Assembly (NCBI RefSeq): GCF_905120475.1
Contig: NZ_CAJHOE010000008.1
Location: forward strand, 1-37,019
DNA length: 37,019 nucleotides
Direction of reading: 5' to 3'
DNA from: Campylobacter suis
Lineage (GTDB): Bacteria; Campylobacterota; Campylobacteria; Campylobacterales; Campylobacteraceae
Position numbers and translations under genes: made by a program. Shown piece by piece: positions 15,892 through 24,711 of this stretch (the stretch's first letter is position 1; every line of letters starts with the position of its first letter). Under the pieces are notes generated by a model. It searched no databases, had not been told where the DNA came from, and worked only from the letters and a program-made list of their open reading frames with translations.

Positions 15892-17694
15892 TTGGTGAGC
15901 GAGTTTAAAAAAGAGTGGCTACTCATCGTCATTAGCGTGATTTTGGTCGTTTTTGGCCTTATGCAAGAAGAAAGCGCCAAAGTCGTTTTACTAGCTAGTG
16001 CGCTTTTAGTGGCTGGATATAAAGCCATGATAAAGGCGGTAAAAAGCCTAAAAAATGGGCTTAGCCTTGATGAAAATTTTCTCATGAGTATCGCATCTTT
16101 GGCGGCATTTAGCATTGGTGAGATGGTTGAAGCGGTGGCTATTATGCTGTTTTACAGGGTGGCTGAAAGCTTTGAGGACTACTCTGTGGCGCGCTCTAGA
16201 AAGTCCATAACCGAGCTAATGGATCTCACGCCAAATCACGCAAATGTCTTACGCGAGGGGCAAATTTTACAAGTTGCTCCAAGCGAGATAAAGGTCGGCG
16301 AGATCATAGTCGTAAGAGCTGGCGAAAAGGTCGCCATAGATGGAGTTATCGTATCTGGTCGGACGCTTTTTGATACAGCAAGCATAAACGGCGAGCCACT
16401 GCCGCTTGAGGCTTTTGTGGGCGATAAGATAATGAGCGGATATGTGAATTTATCAGCTCTAGTGCATATCAAAACACTAAAAGACTACGAAAACTCAACG
16501 GCAAAGCTCATCTTGGAGATGGTCGAAAACGCGGCCTTTAAAAAGTCAAAAAGTGAGAAATTTATCACTAAATTTGCTAGGATTTATACGCCTATTGTGG
16601 TTGGATTTGCCTTTATTTTGGCGTTTGTTGCACCATTTATATTTGAGGGCGAGTTTAGTGAGTGGATAAAAAGGGCGGTGATCTTTTTGGTCGTTTCTTG
16701 CCCGTGCGCCTTGGTGGCTTCTGTGCCACTTAGCTTTTTTGGCGGTATCGGCGGAGCTAGTAAAAATGGCATTTTGATAAAGGGTAGTAGCTTTATAGAG
16801 ACACTTTCAAAGCTTGGCGCTGTCGCATTTGATAAGACGGGCACGCTTAGTAAGGGCGAGTTTGTAATTAGCAAAATTATAAGCTCTAGCAAGTTTAGCG
16901 AGGATGAAATTTTACGCTTTGCGGCTCTAGCTGAGCGTCACAGCACGCATCCTATCGCGATTTCGCTCAGCAGAGCTTACAATGGATCGGGCGAGATAAC
17001 AGATGTCATAGAAAGCGCAGGGCTTGGCGTAAAAGCACTTGTGGACGGGGTTTTGATAGAGGTGGGAAGCGTAAAATTTTTAAGCCATTATAAACTAGAG
17101 CAAACAAGCCAAACAGCGGTTCATATCGCAGTTGGTGGTGCTTATGCGGGATATATTGAGCTAAAAGATGAGATACGAAAAGAAAGTGCAAAAAGTATCC
17201 AATGGCTAAGACAAAATGGCATAAAAACAGCTCTTATTACGGGCGATAAAGAGGCGGTGGCAGTTGAGGTGGGGCAAAGTCTTGGGATAGATGAGATACA
17301 TTTTGAGCTTTTACCAAATGAAAAGGTCGCTATTTTAGAGCAAATCATCGCTAAAAATAGTGGCGCGATCGCCTATGTAGGCGATGGGATAAATGACGCT
17401 CCAGTTATCGCTAGAGCCGATGTGGGCGTTGCTATGCTGGGCTCAGACGCTGCGGTGCAAACGGCCGATGTCGTGCTTGTAAATAACAATATCTCAAAGC
17501 TAGTAACCGCCATAAAAATCGCTAAAAAAACCATCGGTATAGCTAAATTTAACATAGTTTTTAGCATAGGATTTAAGCTTGGAGTGCTTGTTTTAGCGGC
17601 CTTTGGCTATGCAAATATACCACTTGCTATCTTTGCTGATGTTGGAGTGACTATCCTTGCGATATTAAATGCCTTAAGAGCCTTTAAAATTTAA
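15892..17694 (+). CDS. cadA: Zn/Cd/Pb-transporting P1B-type ATPase (ZntA/CadA type), core
   Basis: The 600-residue protein has the P1B ATPase core: two N-terminal helices, actuator TGE-like loop (INGEPLP near residue 165), transmembrane metal site SCPCALV (C270, C272), phosphorylation site DKTGT (D314), SE/HP nucleotide motif STHPIA near 356, and hinge GDGINDAPV near 500. The CPC motif with no Cu-type signature and the CadC-like regulator point to Zn/Cd/Pb export rather than copper. Start is TTG 15892 or GTG 15895. There is no N-terminal metal domain in this frame; the HMA domain sits immediately upstream behind an in-frame stop. The symbol is by analogy. Confidence 0.85.
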   Translation: MVSEFKKEWLLIVISVILVVFGLMQEESAKVVLLASALLVAGYKAMIKAVKSLKNGLSLDENFLMSIASLAAFSIGEMVEAVAIMLFYRVAESFEDYSVARSRKSITELMDLTPNHANVLREGQILQVAPSEIKVGEIIVVRAGEKVAIDGVIVSGRTLFDTASINGEPLPLEAFVGDKIMSGYVNLSALVHIKTLKDYENSTAKLILEMVENAAFKKSKSEKFITKFARIYTPIVVGFAFILAFVAPFIFEGEFSEWIKRAVIFLVVSCPCALVASVPLSFFGGIGGASKNGILIKGSSFIETLSKLGAVAFDKTGTLSKGEFVISKIISSSKFSEDEILRFAALAERHSTHPIAISLSRAYNGSGEITDVIESAGLGVKALVDGVLIEVGSVKFLSHYKLEQTSQTAVHIAVGGAYAGYIELKDEIRKESAKSIQWLRQNGIKTALITGDKEAVAVEVGQSLGIDEIHFELLPNEKVAILEQIIAKNSGAIAYVGDGINDAPVIARADVGVAMLGSDAAVQTADVVLVNNNISKLVTAIKIAKKTIGIAKFNIVFSIGFKLGVLVLAAFGYANIPLAIFADVGVTILAILNALRAFKI

Positions 17695-17757
17695 TCTAAA
17701 ATCAAAAAAATAAATCCAAATTTTAAAAATTTTATTTGTTATTAAAAAATAAGTGTA

Positions 17758-17788
17758 TATAATTTGATATTTAGTAGTAATTATCAAA
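17758..17788 (+). promoter_or_regulatory. feoA promoter with Fur-box-like inverted repeat
   Basis: TATAAT (17758-17763) is a perfect -10. TTTGATA (17763-17769) and TATCAAA (17782-17788) form an inverted repeat with a 12-base spacer that overlaps the -10 and initiation region, and the right half AATTATCA matches a Fur half-site. Iron repression through Fur is the natural inference for feo. Confidence 0.45.
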
Positions 17789-17800
17789 ATAAGGTAGAAA

Positions 17801-18034
17801 ATGAATTTGGATGAGGTTTTATCAGGTCAAACTTGTAAAATTTTATCGGTAAATGCCGATGCTAAACTACTTCAAAAGCTCCTAGATATGGGCTTTGTAC
17901 CAGGTGCACAAATAGAGGTCGTAAGAGAAGCACCCTTTAAAGACCCGATGGAGTTAAAAATTCACAACTATCTAATCTCTCTGCGAAAAAGCGAAGCAAC
18001 GCTGATAAAGGTCGAGCCATGCCAAAACAGATAA
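17801..18034 (+). CDS. feoA: ferrous iron transport protein FeoA
   Basis: This 77-residue SH3-like protein carries the family pattern LLDMGFVPGAQIEVVREAPFKDPMELKIHNYLISLRKSEA. FeoA binds the cytoplasmic side of FeoB and is needed for its activity. It overlaps feoB by 16 bases, and a Fur-box-like promoter stands upstream. Confidence 0.92.
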   Translation: MNLDEVLSGQTCKILSVNADAKLLQKLLDMGFVPGAQIEVVREAPFKDPMELKIHNYLISLRKSEATLIKVEPCQNR

Positions 18035-20550
18035 AAGTCGCGCTCGCAGGTCAGCCAAACTGCGGTAAATCAACTATTTTTAATATGATAAGTGGTATTC
18101 GCCAGCATATCGCAAACTACCCAGGAGTAACGGTCGATAAAAAGTCAGGCTACTTTGGCATAGGTGATATGGATGTTGAGATGGTCGATCTGCCGGGGAC
18201 TTACTCGTTTAGCTCTTATTCGCTTGAAGAGCGCGTGGCGAAGGAATTTATCCTTAATGAAAAACCAGATATTATCTTAAATGTAGTAGATGCGTCAAAT
18301 TTAAAGCGAAATTTATACCTTACATTTCAGCTACTTGAGATAGGCGTGCCAGTCGTAGTCGTGCTAAACATGTGCGATGTTGCCAAGGGGCGCGGTATCA
18401 TTATCGATAGTGCAAAGATGAGTGAGTTTTTGGGATGTCCTGTCATAGAGGCGGTTGGCGCAAAGGGGCAAGGCAAGGAAGCGATAATTGAAGTTTTAAG
18501 AAATATTAAAGATATAAAGCAAAACTATGCTGAATTTAGGGCTGATTATGATGCTTTAGAAAGTTTTATAAATGAGCTAGAACCACAGATAAACACGGAT
18601 AGTTTTGAAAATTTAAGCAAACGCTGGCTTTGTATAAAGGCGCTTGAGGGCGATATCAGCGTGATAGAGAGCTTAAAGGATAAAAATGAAAATTTGGCCC
18701 AGCTACTAGAGAGCGCAAAACAGAGGTTTAAACAAGAATTTAACAAAGATATCGGCTCTTTTTTGGCTGCATTTCGTTACGAAAATGCCAACATTATCTT
18801 TCATAAATGTGTTAGCGAAACCAAAAAAGGTGTGCCAACTACGACAGATAAGGTAGATGCTCTTGTGCTAAATAAATGGCTGAGCTTTCCCGTCTTGCTA
18901 CTTATCGTATTTATGATATATGAGCTTAGTATCGTTTTTGGCTATCATCTTACAAACTATACTTGGCCGCTTCTTGCGATGATTAAAAATTTTGTCATTG
19001 ATATAAGTCCAGCTGCCAACATAGCCCAAGTACCGATGATAACTGATATGGCGATATGGATAACAAACTCAACCATCGCTTTACTAAACTACCTGCCGAT
19101 ATTTTTCATACTTTTTGCTTTGATAGCCATACTTGAAGATGTTGGATACATGCCTAGAATGGCGTTTATCTTAGATAAGCTATTTCGTAAATTTGGACTT
19201 CACGGACAAAGCACCCTGCCGCTTGTCTTAGGCGGAGCGTTTGTCGGAGGGTGTGCGGTGCCTGGGGTTATGAGCACAAAAGGCATAGCCGATGATAGAG
19301 CTAGGATGGCTACTATCCTTACGGTGCCTCTTATGAACTGCCTTGCTAAGGTGCCATTTTATACGCTTTTGCTTGGTGCATTTTTCCCAACGCAAATGAG
19401 CATAATGCTCTTTTACATCTCGACCGTTACAGTGCTAGCGGCACTTTTGATAGCTAAATTTCTAACCGCAACTATCTTAAAAACACGCGAAACTGCTCCC
19501 TTTGTGATGGAGCTGTCACCTTATCACATGCCTACATTTAAAGGCGTTATCTTAAGAGCTTGTGAGCGCGTTTGGACATATATCAAAAAGGTTTGCACTA
19601 TCGTTATAGCCGTGGCTGTAATACTTTTTGTCTTGCTTCAGTTTCCTGGTCTTTCACAAGAAAAGATAGAGCATTATGCTAAACAAGAGCAAGCTTTACT
19701 TGATAAATTTAATAAAGCTACTTCAAAATCAGCTTATTTTTCAGTCGTAGATAGCCGTGAAAAAGTAGCTGAGCTGTTAAATTTTTATGATGGATATAGA
19801 GCCAAGAAAATGAGTGGTGCGAGCGGGGTTGATGAGTTATATCAGGCAAAAAATCCTGAATATTTTAAATTTGTAATGCCAAAAGCAGACAAAGAAGCAA
19901 AGATAATAAATAGCGAACTTCGCAAGCTCTCAACTGGACGAAATAGAATTTTACGCGAGCAAAAAAATGACAAGATAGAAAGCTCACTACTTGGCATGGC
20001 AGGACGGGCGCTAGAGCCTATCTCGCAATATGCTGGCTTTGACTGGAAGATAAATGTCGCGTTTTTAAGCTCATTTGCGGCTCGTGAGAGCGCCGTGGCA
20101 ACGCTTGGAAGTATCTATGAGTCAAACAAAGATGTAAGCTCTATAAAGGCTGCTGATGATAACGCAACTGCTCAAAGCGATGCTACGACTTTAGCTGATG
20201 AAAGTAGTGTGCGCCCTGAAGAGCTAATGGCTAAAAACAGCGGATATACGCCACTACATGCTGCTTCTATCATCATCTTTATGTTGCTTACCCCACCTTG
20301 TATAGCCACGATGATAGTTGTAAAAATGCAGGCAAATAGCTGGGCGTGGATGGCATTTGGGATATTTTTCCCGTTTGCTTTGGCACTCTTTGTTTCAACG
20401 GTATTTTTTACAAGCTCACAAATTTTAGGGATCGATGGGCTTACGGCGATGAGTGTGTATTATTTTATGCTTCTTTTTGCTGTTTTATTCTTATGGTTTT
20501 TGCCTGAGAAAAAACGCAACTGGAGCGGTGGAATCGTAAATAAATCTTAA
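18019..20550 (+). CDS. feoB: ferrous iron transporter FeoB
   Basis: The 843-residue protein has an N-terminal G domain (G1 GQPNCGKST near residue 10, G3 DLPGTYS near 57, G4 NMCD near 117), a GDI-like helical region to ~270, and the membrane domain with two Gate motifs (GGAFVGGCAVPGVMSTKG near 410 and SSFAARESAVATLGSIY near 680). It is longer than most FeoB because of a charged, lysine/glutamate-rich stretch of ~130 residues (about 550-670) between two membrane segments and a second polar insert at ~695-735. Both are seen in epsilonproteobacterial FeoB as far as I recall. It imports Fe(II) across the inner membrane. Confidence 0.93.
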   Translation: MPKQIKVALAGQPNCGKSTIFNMISGIRQHIANYPGVTVDKKSGYFGIGDMDVEMVDLPGTYSFSSYSLEERVAKEFILNEKPDIILNVVDASNLKRNLYLTFQLLEIGVPVVVVLNMCDVAKGRGIIIDSAKMSEFLGCPVIEAVGAKGQGKEAIIEVLRNIKDIKQNYAEFRADYDALESFINELEPQINTDSFENLSKRWLCIKALEGDISVIESLKDKNENLAQLLESAKQRFKQEFNKDIGSFLAAFRYENANIIFHKCVSETKKGVPTTTDKVDALVLNKWLSFPVLLLIVFMIYELSIVFGYHLTNYTWPLLAMIKNFVIDISPAANIAQVPMITDMAIWITNSTIALLNYLPIFFILFALIAILEDVGYMPRMAFILDKLFRKFGLHGQSTLPLVLGGAFVGGCAVPGVMSTKGIADDRARMATILTVPLMNCLAKVPFYTLLLGAFFPTQMSIMLFYISTVTVLAALLIAKFLTATILKTRETAPFVMELSPYHMPTFKGVILRACERVWTYIKKVCTIVIAVAVILFVLLQFPGLSQEKIEHYAKQEQALLDKFNKATSKSAYFSVVDSREKVAELLNFYDGYRAKKMSGASGVDELYQAKNPEYFKFVMPKADKEAKIINSELRKLSTGRNRILREQKNDKIESSLLGMAGRALEPISQYAGFDWKINVAFLSSFAARESAVATLGSIYESNKDVSSIKAADDNATAQSDATTLADESSVRPEELMAKNSGYTPLHAASIIIFMLLTPPCIATMIVVKMQANSWAWMAFGIFFPFALALFVSTVFFTSSQILGIDGLTAMSVYYFMLLFAVLFLWFLPEKKRNWSGGIVNKS

Positions 20551-20564
20551 TAAAAGGAGAGAGA

Positions 20565-20873
20565 ATGAAGAAAATTTTATTTTCATCAGCATTAGTTGCT
20601 CTTATGAGCCAAGCAGCATTTGCGCATACAGCGCTTATGAGTTGCTTTGATAACGGAGATAAGACCATCACTTGCGAGGCTGGATTTAGCGATGGCTCAA
20701 GCGCGAGTGGCGTTGAGTTTAAAGTGCTTCAAGGCGATAAAGTTATCGTAGAGGGCAAATTTGATAAAGACAGCACATTTACATTTGACCAGCCAGAGGG
20801 CGAGTATAAGGCAAGAATGTTTGCTGGCGAAGGACATGAAGTAATAATCCAATCAAAAGATATAGCAAAGTAA
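20565..20873 (+). CDS. small exported protein of the feo operon, function unknown
   Basis: The 102-residue precursor has a clear Sec signal (MKKILFSSALVALMSQAAFA, cleavage at AFA|H), so the mature protein of ~82 residues would start with histidine (HTALMSC). It contains two cysteines (mature ~7 and ~17) that could form a disulfide, and the rest is a predicted small beta fold (FKVLQGDKVIVEGKF, FTFDQPEGEYKARMF). It begins 14 bases after feoB with a GGAGAG site and is 9 bases before the next gene. I do not recognise a named family; the context suggests periplasmic handling of metal. Confidence 0.65.
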   Translation: MKKILFSSALVALMSQAAFAHTALMSCFDNGDKTITCEAGFSDGSSASGVEFKVLQGDKVIVEGKFDKDSTFTFDQPEGEYKARMFAGEGHEVIIQSKDIAK

Positions 20874-20882
20874 GGAGCTAAA

Positions 20883-21701
20883 ATGAAAAAAATTCTAATC
20901 TCATCAATGGTTGCAGCAGCTTTTGCAAGCTCTGCTATGGCGCACTTTCAAATGCTTTATACACCAGAATCAGCTTTAGAAAAAGGTGGCGAAATCCCAC
21001 TTAAGTTAGTTTTTACTCATCCATTTGCTGATGAACATACGATGGATATGGGCTTACAAGAGGATAAGAGCAGAGCTGGTGTGGTTGATTTTTACGCTAT
21101 TCACAAAGAGAAAAAAACTGATCTAAAAGCAACATTAAAAGATGCAAAATTTACAGGTAGCCACAATGCAGGTATGGGATATGAAACTGCTTACAAGGCT
21201 CGCAGTATGGGCGATCATGTCTTTGTTTTGACACCTGCACCTTACTATGAAGCAAATGAAGAGGCTTACATTCAGCAGATCACAAAAACTATCGTAAATG
21301 TCGCTGGAGCACCTACGGATTGGGATGCTGAACTAGGTCTAAAGGCTGAGATCGTGCCACTAGCTAAGCCCTACTCTATCTGGGCTGGAAGCACATTTAC
21401 AGGTATCGTAAAATCAGCTGGCAAGCCAGTACCGTTTGCTGAGATCGAGGTTGAATACCTAAACCATGACCTAAATGTTAAAACAAATACGACTAACAAA
21501 AAAGGCAAGGTCGAGGCTCCGCAAGATAGCTTTGTAACGCTAACTATTAAGGCAAATGAGCATGGCGAATTTACATTTGGCATACCAAAAGCTGGTTGGT
21601 GGGGATTTGCTGCGCTTGGCGTAGGCCCTGACACTGAGTATAAAGGCAAAGAACTAAGCCAAGATGCTGTTATCTGGGTTCAAGCAAAAGAGATGAAATA
21701 A
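20883..21701 (+). CDS. periplasmic DUF4198-type protein (NikK-like) linked to feo
   Basis: The 272-residue precursor has a Sec signal ending SAMA|H, so the mature chain would begin HFQMLYTPES. It matches the general pattern of DUF4198 proteins, which are beta-rich periplasmic proteins associated with metal uptake (NikK with nickel ECF transporters): N-terminal FTHPFADEHTMDM, central TPAPYYEANEEAYIQQITKTIVN, and a C-terminal Ig-like domain (FTGIVKSAGKPVPFAEIEVEY...FGIPKAGWWGFAAL). It follows the 102-residue protein by nine bases (AAGGAG). A role in presenting iron or another divalent metal to the envelope is inferred from context only. Confidence 0.75.
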   Translation: MKKILISSMVAAAFASSAMAHFQMLYTPESALEKGGEIPLKLVFTHPFADEHTMDMGLQEDKSRAGVVDFYAIHKEKKTDLKATLKDAKFTGSHNAGMGYETAYKARSMGDHVFVLTPAPYYEANEEAYIQQITKTIVNVAGAPTDWDAELGLKAEIVPLAKPYSIWAGSTFTGIVKSAGKPVPFAEIEVEYLNHDLNVKTNTTNKKGKVEAPQDSFVTLTIKANEHGEFTFGIPKAGWWGFAALGVGPDTEYKGKELSQDAVIWVQAKEMK

Positions 21702-21704
21702 TAT

Positions 21705-21728
21705 TTTTGGGCGAGTTTTCGCCCAAAA
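21705..21728 (+). terminator. intercistronic hairpin after the DUF4198 gene
   Basis: TTTTGGGCGA (21705-21714) and TCGCCCAAAA (21719-21728) form a perfect 10-bp stem with a GTTT loop. No T-run follows, so partial termination or 3'-end protection is as likely as full termination. Confidence 0.6.
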
Positions 21729-21753
21729 TCCTTATAATTTTAAAGGAAAAGAT

Positions 21754-21894
21754 ATGAGCTTATACGAAACTTTAGGTTTGATTGCTATCGGTCTTGCGGC
21801 GGCTTATTTTGTCTATGTGAAAGAATTTAAACAAAAAGACTGCGGTTGCGGAAGCGGCAAAAACTGCCATAGCAAAACAAAGCAATATGAATAA
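21754..21894 (+). CDS. FeoB-associated Cys-rich membrane protein (46 residues)
   Basis: ATG 21754, with AAAGGAAAAG upstream, encodes one membrane helix (residues ~4-22, LGLIAIGLAAAYFVYV) followed by a basic, cysteine-rich tail KDCGCGSGKNCHSK. This is the pattern of the FeoB-associated Cys-rich membrane family, small single-span peptides found beside feoB. Its function is unknown; an FeoC-like or metal-binding accessory role is usually proposed. It closes the feo operon. Confidence 0.8.
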   Translation: MSLYETLGLIAIGLAAAYFVYVKEFKQKDCGCGSGKNCHSKTKQYE

Positions 21895-21928
21895 TTTTGG
21901 CTGTAACTAGCCAAAATTTCTATAAAAT
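21895..21928 (+). terminator. terminator of the feo operon
   Basis: TTTTGGCT (21895-21902) and AGCCAAAA (21909-21916) form an 8-bp stem with a 6-nt loop directly after the stop codon, followed by TTTCTATAAAATTTT. Confidence 0.65.
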
Positions 21929-22100
21929 TTTAATCCCTCTAAATCCAAAAAACGATACAATAACCAAAATCAAAATTTAAGATAAAAAGCATTTTAAATT
22001 TATTCAAAAATATCAATGTTTCCAAAAAGTAGCCAAAAAGTATCCGATATGTTTCTTTTTGGGAGTAAATTTTCATCAAATAAAAAATTGGCGGTTAGAC

Positions 22101-22891
22101 ATGCTAATACAGATGAAAAAGACAACTTTAGGCTACAAAAAAGAAAAAATTCTTAAAAAAATAGATTTAGAGATAAAAAGGGTGAATTTATTGGCATTAT
22201 AGGTCCAAGTGGTTCTGGCAAATCAACTCTTTTGATGTCGCTTGTTGGCAATATCAAGGTTTTTGATGGAGATTTTAAGGTTTTAAAGTATGATATGGAT
22301 AAGATCAAAAAATCAGAACTCATATCGCTTCGTAAAAAAATAGGCATTATATTTCAAGGATATTATCTGGTTGAACGCTTAAGTGTGCTTGATAATGTCA
22401 TAAGCGGCATGCTTAAAGATATGCCTATTATTCGTGCTGTCATAAAATATTACAGCCGCAAAGAGCTACAAAAAGCAAAAGAACTTATGGAATTTGTTGA
22501 TATACAAAAACTTTCTTTGAAACGCTGTGATGAACTTAGTGGTGGGCAGCGCCAAAGAGTGGCTATCGCTCGTGCTTTAGCAGCAGAACCAAAGATTATT
22601 TTAGCAGATGAGCCAGTATCTGCGCTTGATCCAAAAAGTGCAGTTAAGGTTATGAAAATTTTAAAAAAAGCAAATCAGAAAAAAGATGTAACGATTATCG
22701 CAAATTTGCACCACTTAGAGTATGCCAAAGAGTATTGTGACCGCATAATAGCCCTAAATGACGGCAAGATAGTTTATGACGGAAGCGTTAAAGGATTAAG
22801 CGATGAGATAATAGAAAAAGTTTATGCAAATGCAAAAGATGAGCTTGTGACAAATCAAAGTTTAGAAGAAGAGATAAAAATCCAAATTTAA
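22101..22891 (+). pseudogene. phnC: phosphonate ABC transporter ATPase PhnC, frameshifted near the N-terminus
   Basis: ATG 22101 opens MLIQMKKTTLGYKKEKIL and runs to EIK, then loses frame at a run of five A (22175-22179). One more A restores EIKKGEFIGIIGPSGSGKST, the start of an ABC ATPase Walker A region, which continues in the next frame to 22891. That part has the Q loop, the signature LSGGQRQR and Walker B IILADEPVSALD. The whole would be ~263 residues, normal for PhnC. It energises phosphonate import with PhnD and PhnE. It opens the phn operon and precedes phnD by 10 bases. The 170 bases before it (21930-22100) are AT-rich with no clear promoter match. Confidence 0.8.
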
Positions 22892-22901
22892 AGGAGAATG
22901 T

Positions 22902-23762
22902 ATGAAGTTTTCAAAATTTTTAAGTATGTCAGCGCTTGTTGTTGGTATGATAAGCACGCTAAATGCAGCACAAGCAGACTGGCCTAAAGAGCTAAAATTT
23001 AGCGTTATTCCAACGGCTGGTACCTCATCACTTGAGACTAGATGGAGTGGAGTGATAAAGTATTTAGAAAATGCTCTTGGCTTAAAAATAACAATGCAAT
23101 CATCAAATGATTATACAGGCATCATAACAAGCATGGCGCATAAACACACTGATATTGCCTATTTTGGACCAGAGTCTTATGTGGAGGCTGCAAAACGAGC
23201 AAATGCCCAAGCTCTTGTGGCTGAACTTCAAAAAGGAGCTGACAAGCCAGGATATACAGGTATCATCATCTCTAAAAAAGATAGCGGTCTTAAAACTATC
23301 GAAAGCTTAAAAGGTAAAACATGGGCATTTACCGATCCAAAATCAACTTCAGGCACTCTTGTTCCTTCTGTGATGTTTGCAAGAGCAGGGATAGATCCAG
23401 ATGAGTATTTTTCAAAAGTCATATACTCTGGAAGCCATGAGGCTTCGATACTTTCAGTAAAAGCTGGCAGGGTAGATGCAGCTTCTACAAATGATCTTGA
23501 TTTTGAAAAAGGCGAAGGAAAGGCTTGGAGTAAAGATGATTTTAACTTTATATGGAAATCAGACCTGATAGTAGGCGCTCCGATAGCTGCAAGGGCTGAC
23601 TTGCCAGAGGATTTAAAGGCAAAGATAAAACAACTTCTTCTTGATTTTAAAGATACAAATGAGCTTGATAAGCTAAATTATTCTGGATTTGTTGATATTA
23701 AAGATAGCGATTATGACAGCATTAGAGAGCTTATAGAGCTTAGAAAAAAGCTACAAAAGTAG
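22902..23762 (+). CDS. phnD: phosphonate-binding periplasmic protein PhnD
   Basis: This 286-residue precursor has a Sec signal (residues 1-25, ending NAAQA) and the PhnD/phosphate-phosphonate binding fold: FSVIPT near residue 33, hinge region DIAYFGPESYVEA, GKTWAFTDPKSTSGTLVPS and VDAASTND. It binds phosphonates in the periplasm and hands them to PhnE. AAGGAG precedes the start. A hairpin follows the gene. Confidence 0.9.
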   Translation: MKFSKFLSMSALVVGMISTLNAAQADWPKELKFSVIPTAGTSSLETRWSGVIKYLENALGLKITMQSSNDYTGIITSMAHKHTDIAYFGPESYVEAAKRANAQALVAELQKGADKPGYTGIIISKKDSGLKTIESLKGKTWAFTDPKSTSGTLVPSVMFARAGIDPDEYFSKVIYSGSHEASILSVKAGRVDAASTNDLDFEKGEGKAWSKDDFNFIWKSDLIVGAPIAARADLPEDLKAKIKQLLLDFKDTNELDKLNYSGFVDIKDSDYDSIRELIELRKKLQK

Positions 23763-23771
23763 ATAAAACAA

Positions 23772-23794
23772 GGCAAGCAAATTTAAAGCTTGCC
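23772..23794 (+). terminator. intercistronic hairpin between phnD and phnE
   Basis: GGCAAGC (23772-23778) and GCTTGCC (23788-23794) form a 7-bp stem, 10 bases after phnD. Without a T-run it is more likely a 3'-end stabiliser that raises binding-protein mRNA over the permease than a full stop. Confidence 0.5.
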
Positions 23795-23828
23795 TAAAAT
23801 ATAAATTTAAAACACCAAAAGGTAACTT

Positions 23829-24699
23829 ATGAGCTTTCAAAATAGTTCAAACTTAAGCGTAGAAAATTTAAAACAAGGCTCAACGCCATTTAAACCATTT
23901 ACGCTTTTTGTGATAGCTGTCGTTGCTATCGTGATTATACAAAGCTGGAAAGATACGCAGATGAGTTTTTCTGCGCTTTTTAACGGCTGGGATTATATGC
24001 TTTCATACATTAGTGGAAATCCGCAAATACAAGGAAGTTCATACTTCCCGCCAAATACCGAGTCAAAAGACATAATAAAATATATAAAATCCATAATAGA
24101 AACTGTGCAAATGGCGATCATTGCGATAGTCATATCCATAGTCCTTGCTGTTCCGCTTTCATATATGAGCTCAAGAAATATACTTGAAATTTTAATACCT
24201 GGTCAAGGTATTATTCACAAAGGTGTTAAAAAATTCATCTACTTTATAGCTACGCTCATAGCAAATATTTGTCGTTCTATAAACGAAGTGGTTTGGGCTC
24301 TTATCTTTGTAAGCGCAGTAGGACTTGGTCCGATGGCTGGAATTTTAGCTCTTGGTATCCACACTTCTGGTGTTTTAAGTAAGCTTCTTAGTGAAGGCTG
24401 ATATGGGTCCTGTTAAGGCGCTTGAATCAAGCGGTGCAGGCTTTATTAAAATTTTAGTCTATGCAGTTGTCCCTCAAACTATGCCACATTTTGTTTCTAT
24501 GGTTCTTTATCGCTTTGAAAGCGATGTTAGAAGCGCTTCGATACTTGGTTTTGTGGGTGCTGGAGGCATAGGATTTTATCTGTTTGACAAGCTTAGAAGC
24601 TTTGAAAATGGTCATGTTTGCACTATCTTAATCCTAATCGTAATTACCGTTTTTATCATAGATAAATTTAGTGCACTTGTGCGAAAAAGATATATCTAA
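23829..24699 (+). pseudogene. phnE: phosphonate ABC transporter permease PhnE, frameshifted
   Basis: ATG 23829 encodes an N-terminal membrane segment, a periplasmic loop and the first permease helices, ending at TGA 24399-24401 after HTSGVLSKLLSEG. The next frame continues with ADMGPVKALESSGAGFIK, the EAA loop of the permease, and runs to 24699 through the remaining helices. Typical PhnE reads SEAI(E/D)..(D)xGPVEAL here, so about four residues appear lost together with the frame. That suggests a small deletion of about 13 bases rather than a homopolymer slip. Combined length is ~290 residues. Without the C-terminal half the transporter would not work. Confidence 0.78.
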
Positions 24700-24711
24700 G
24701 GATGTAAAAAT

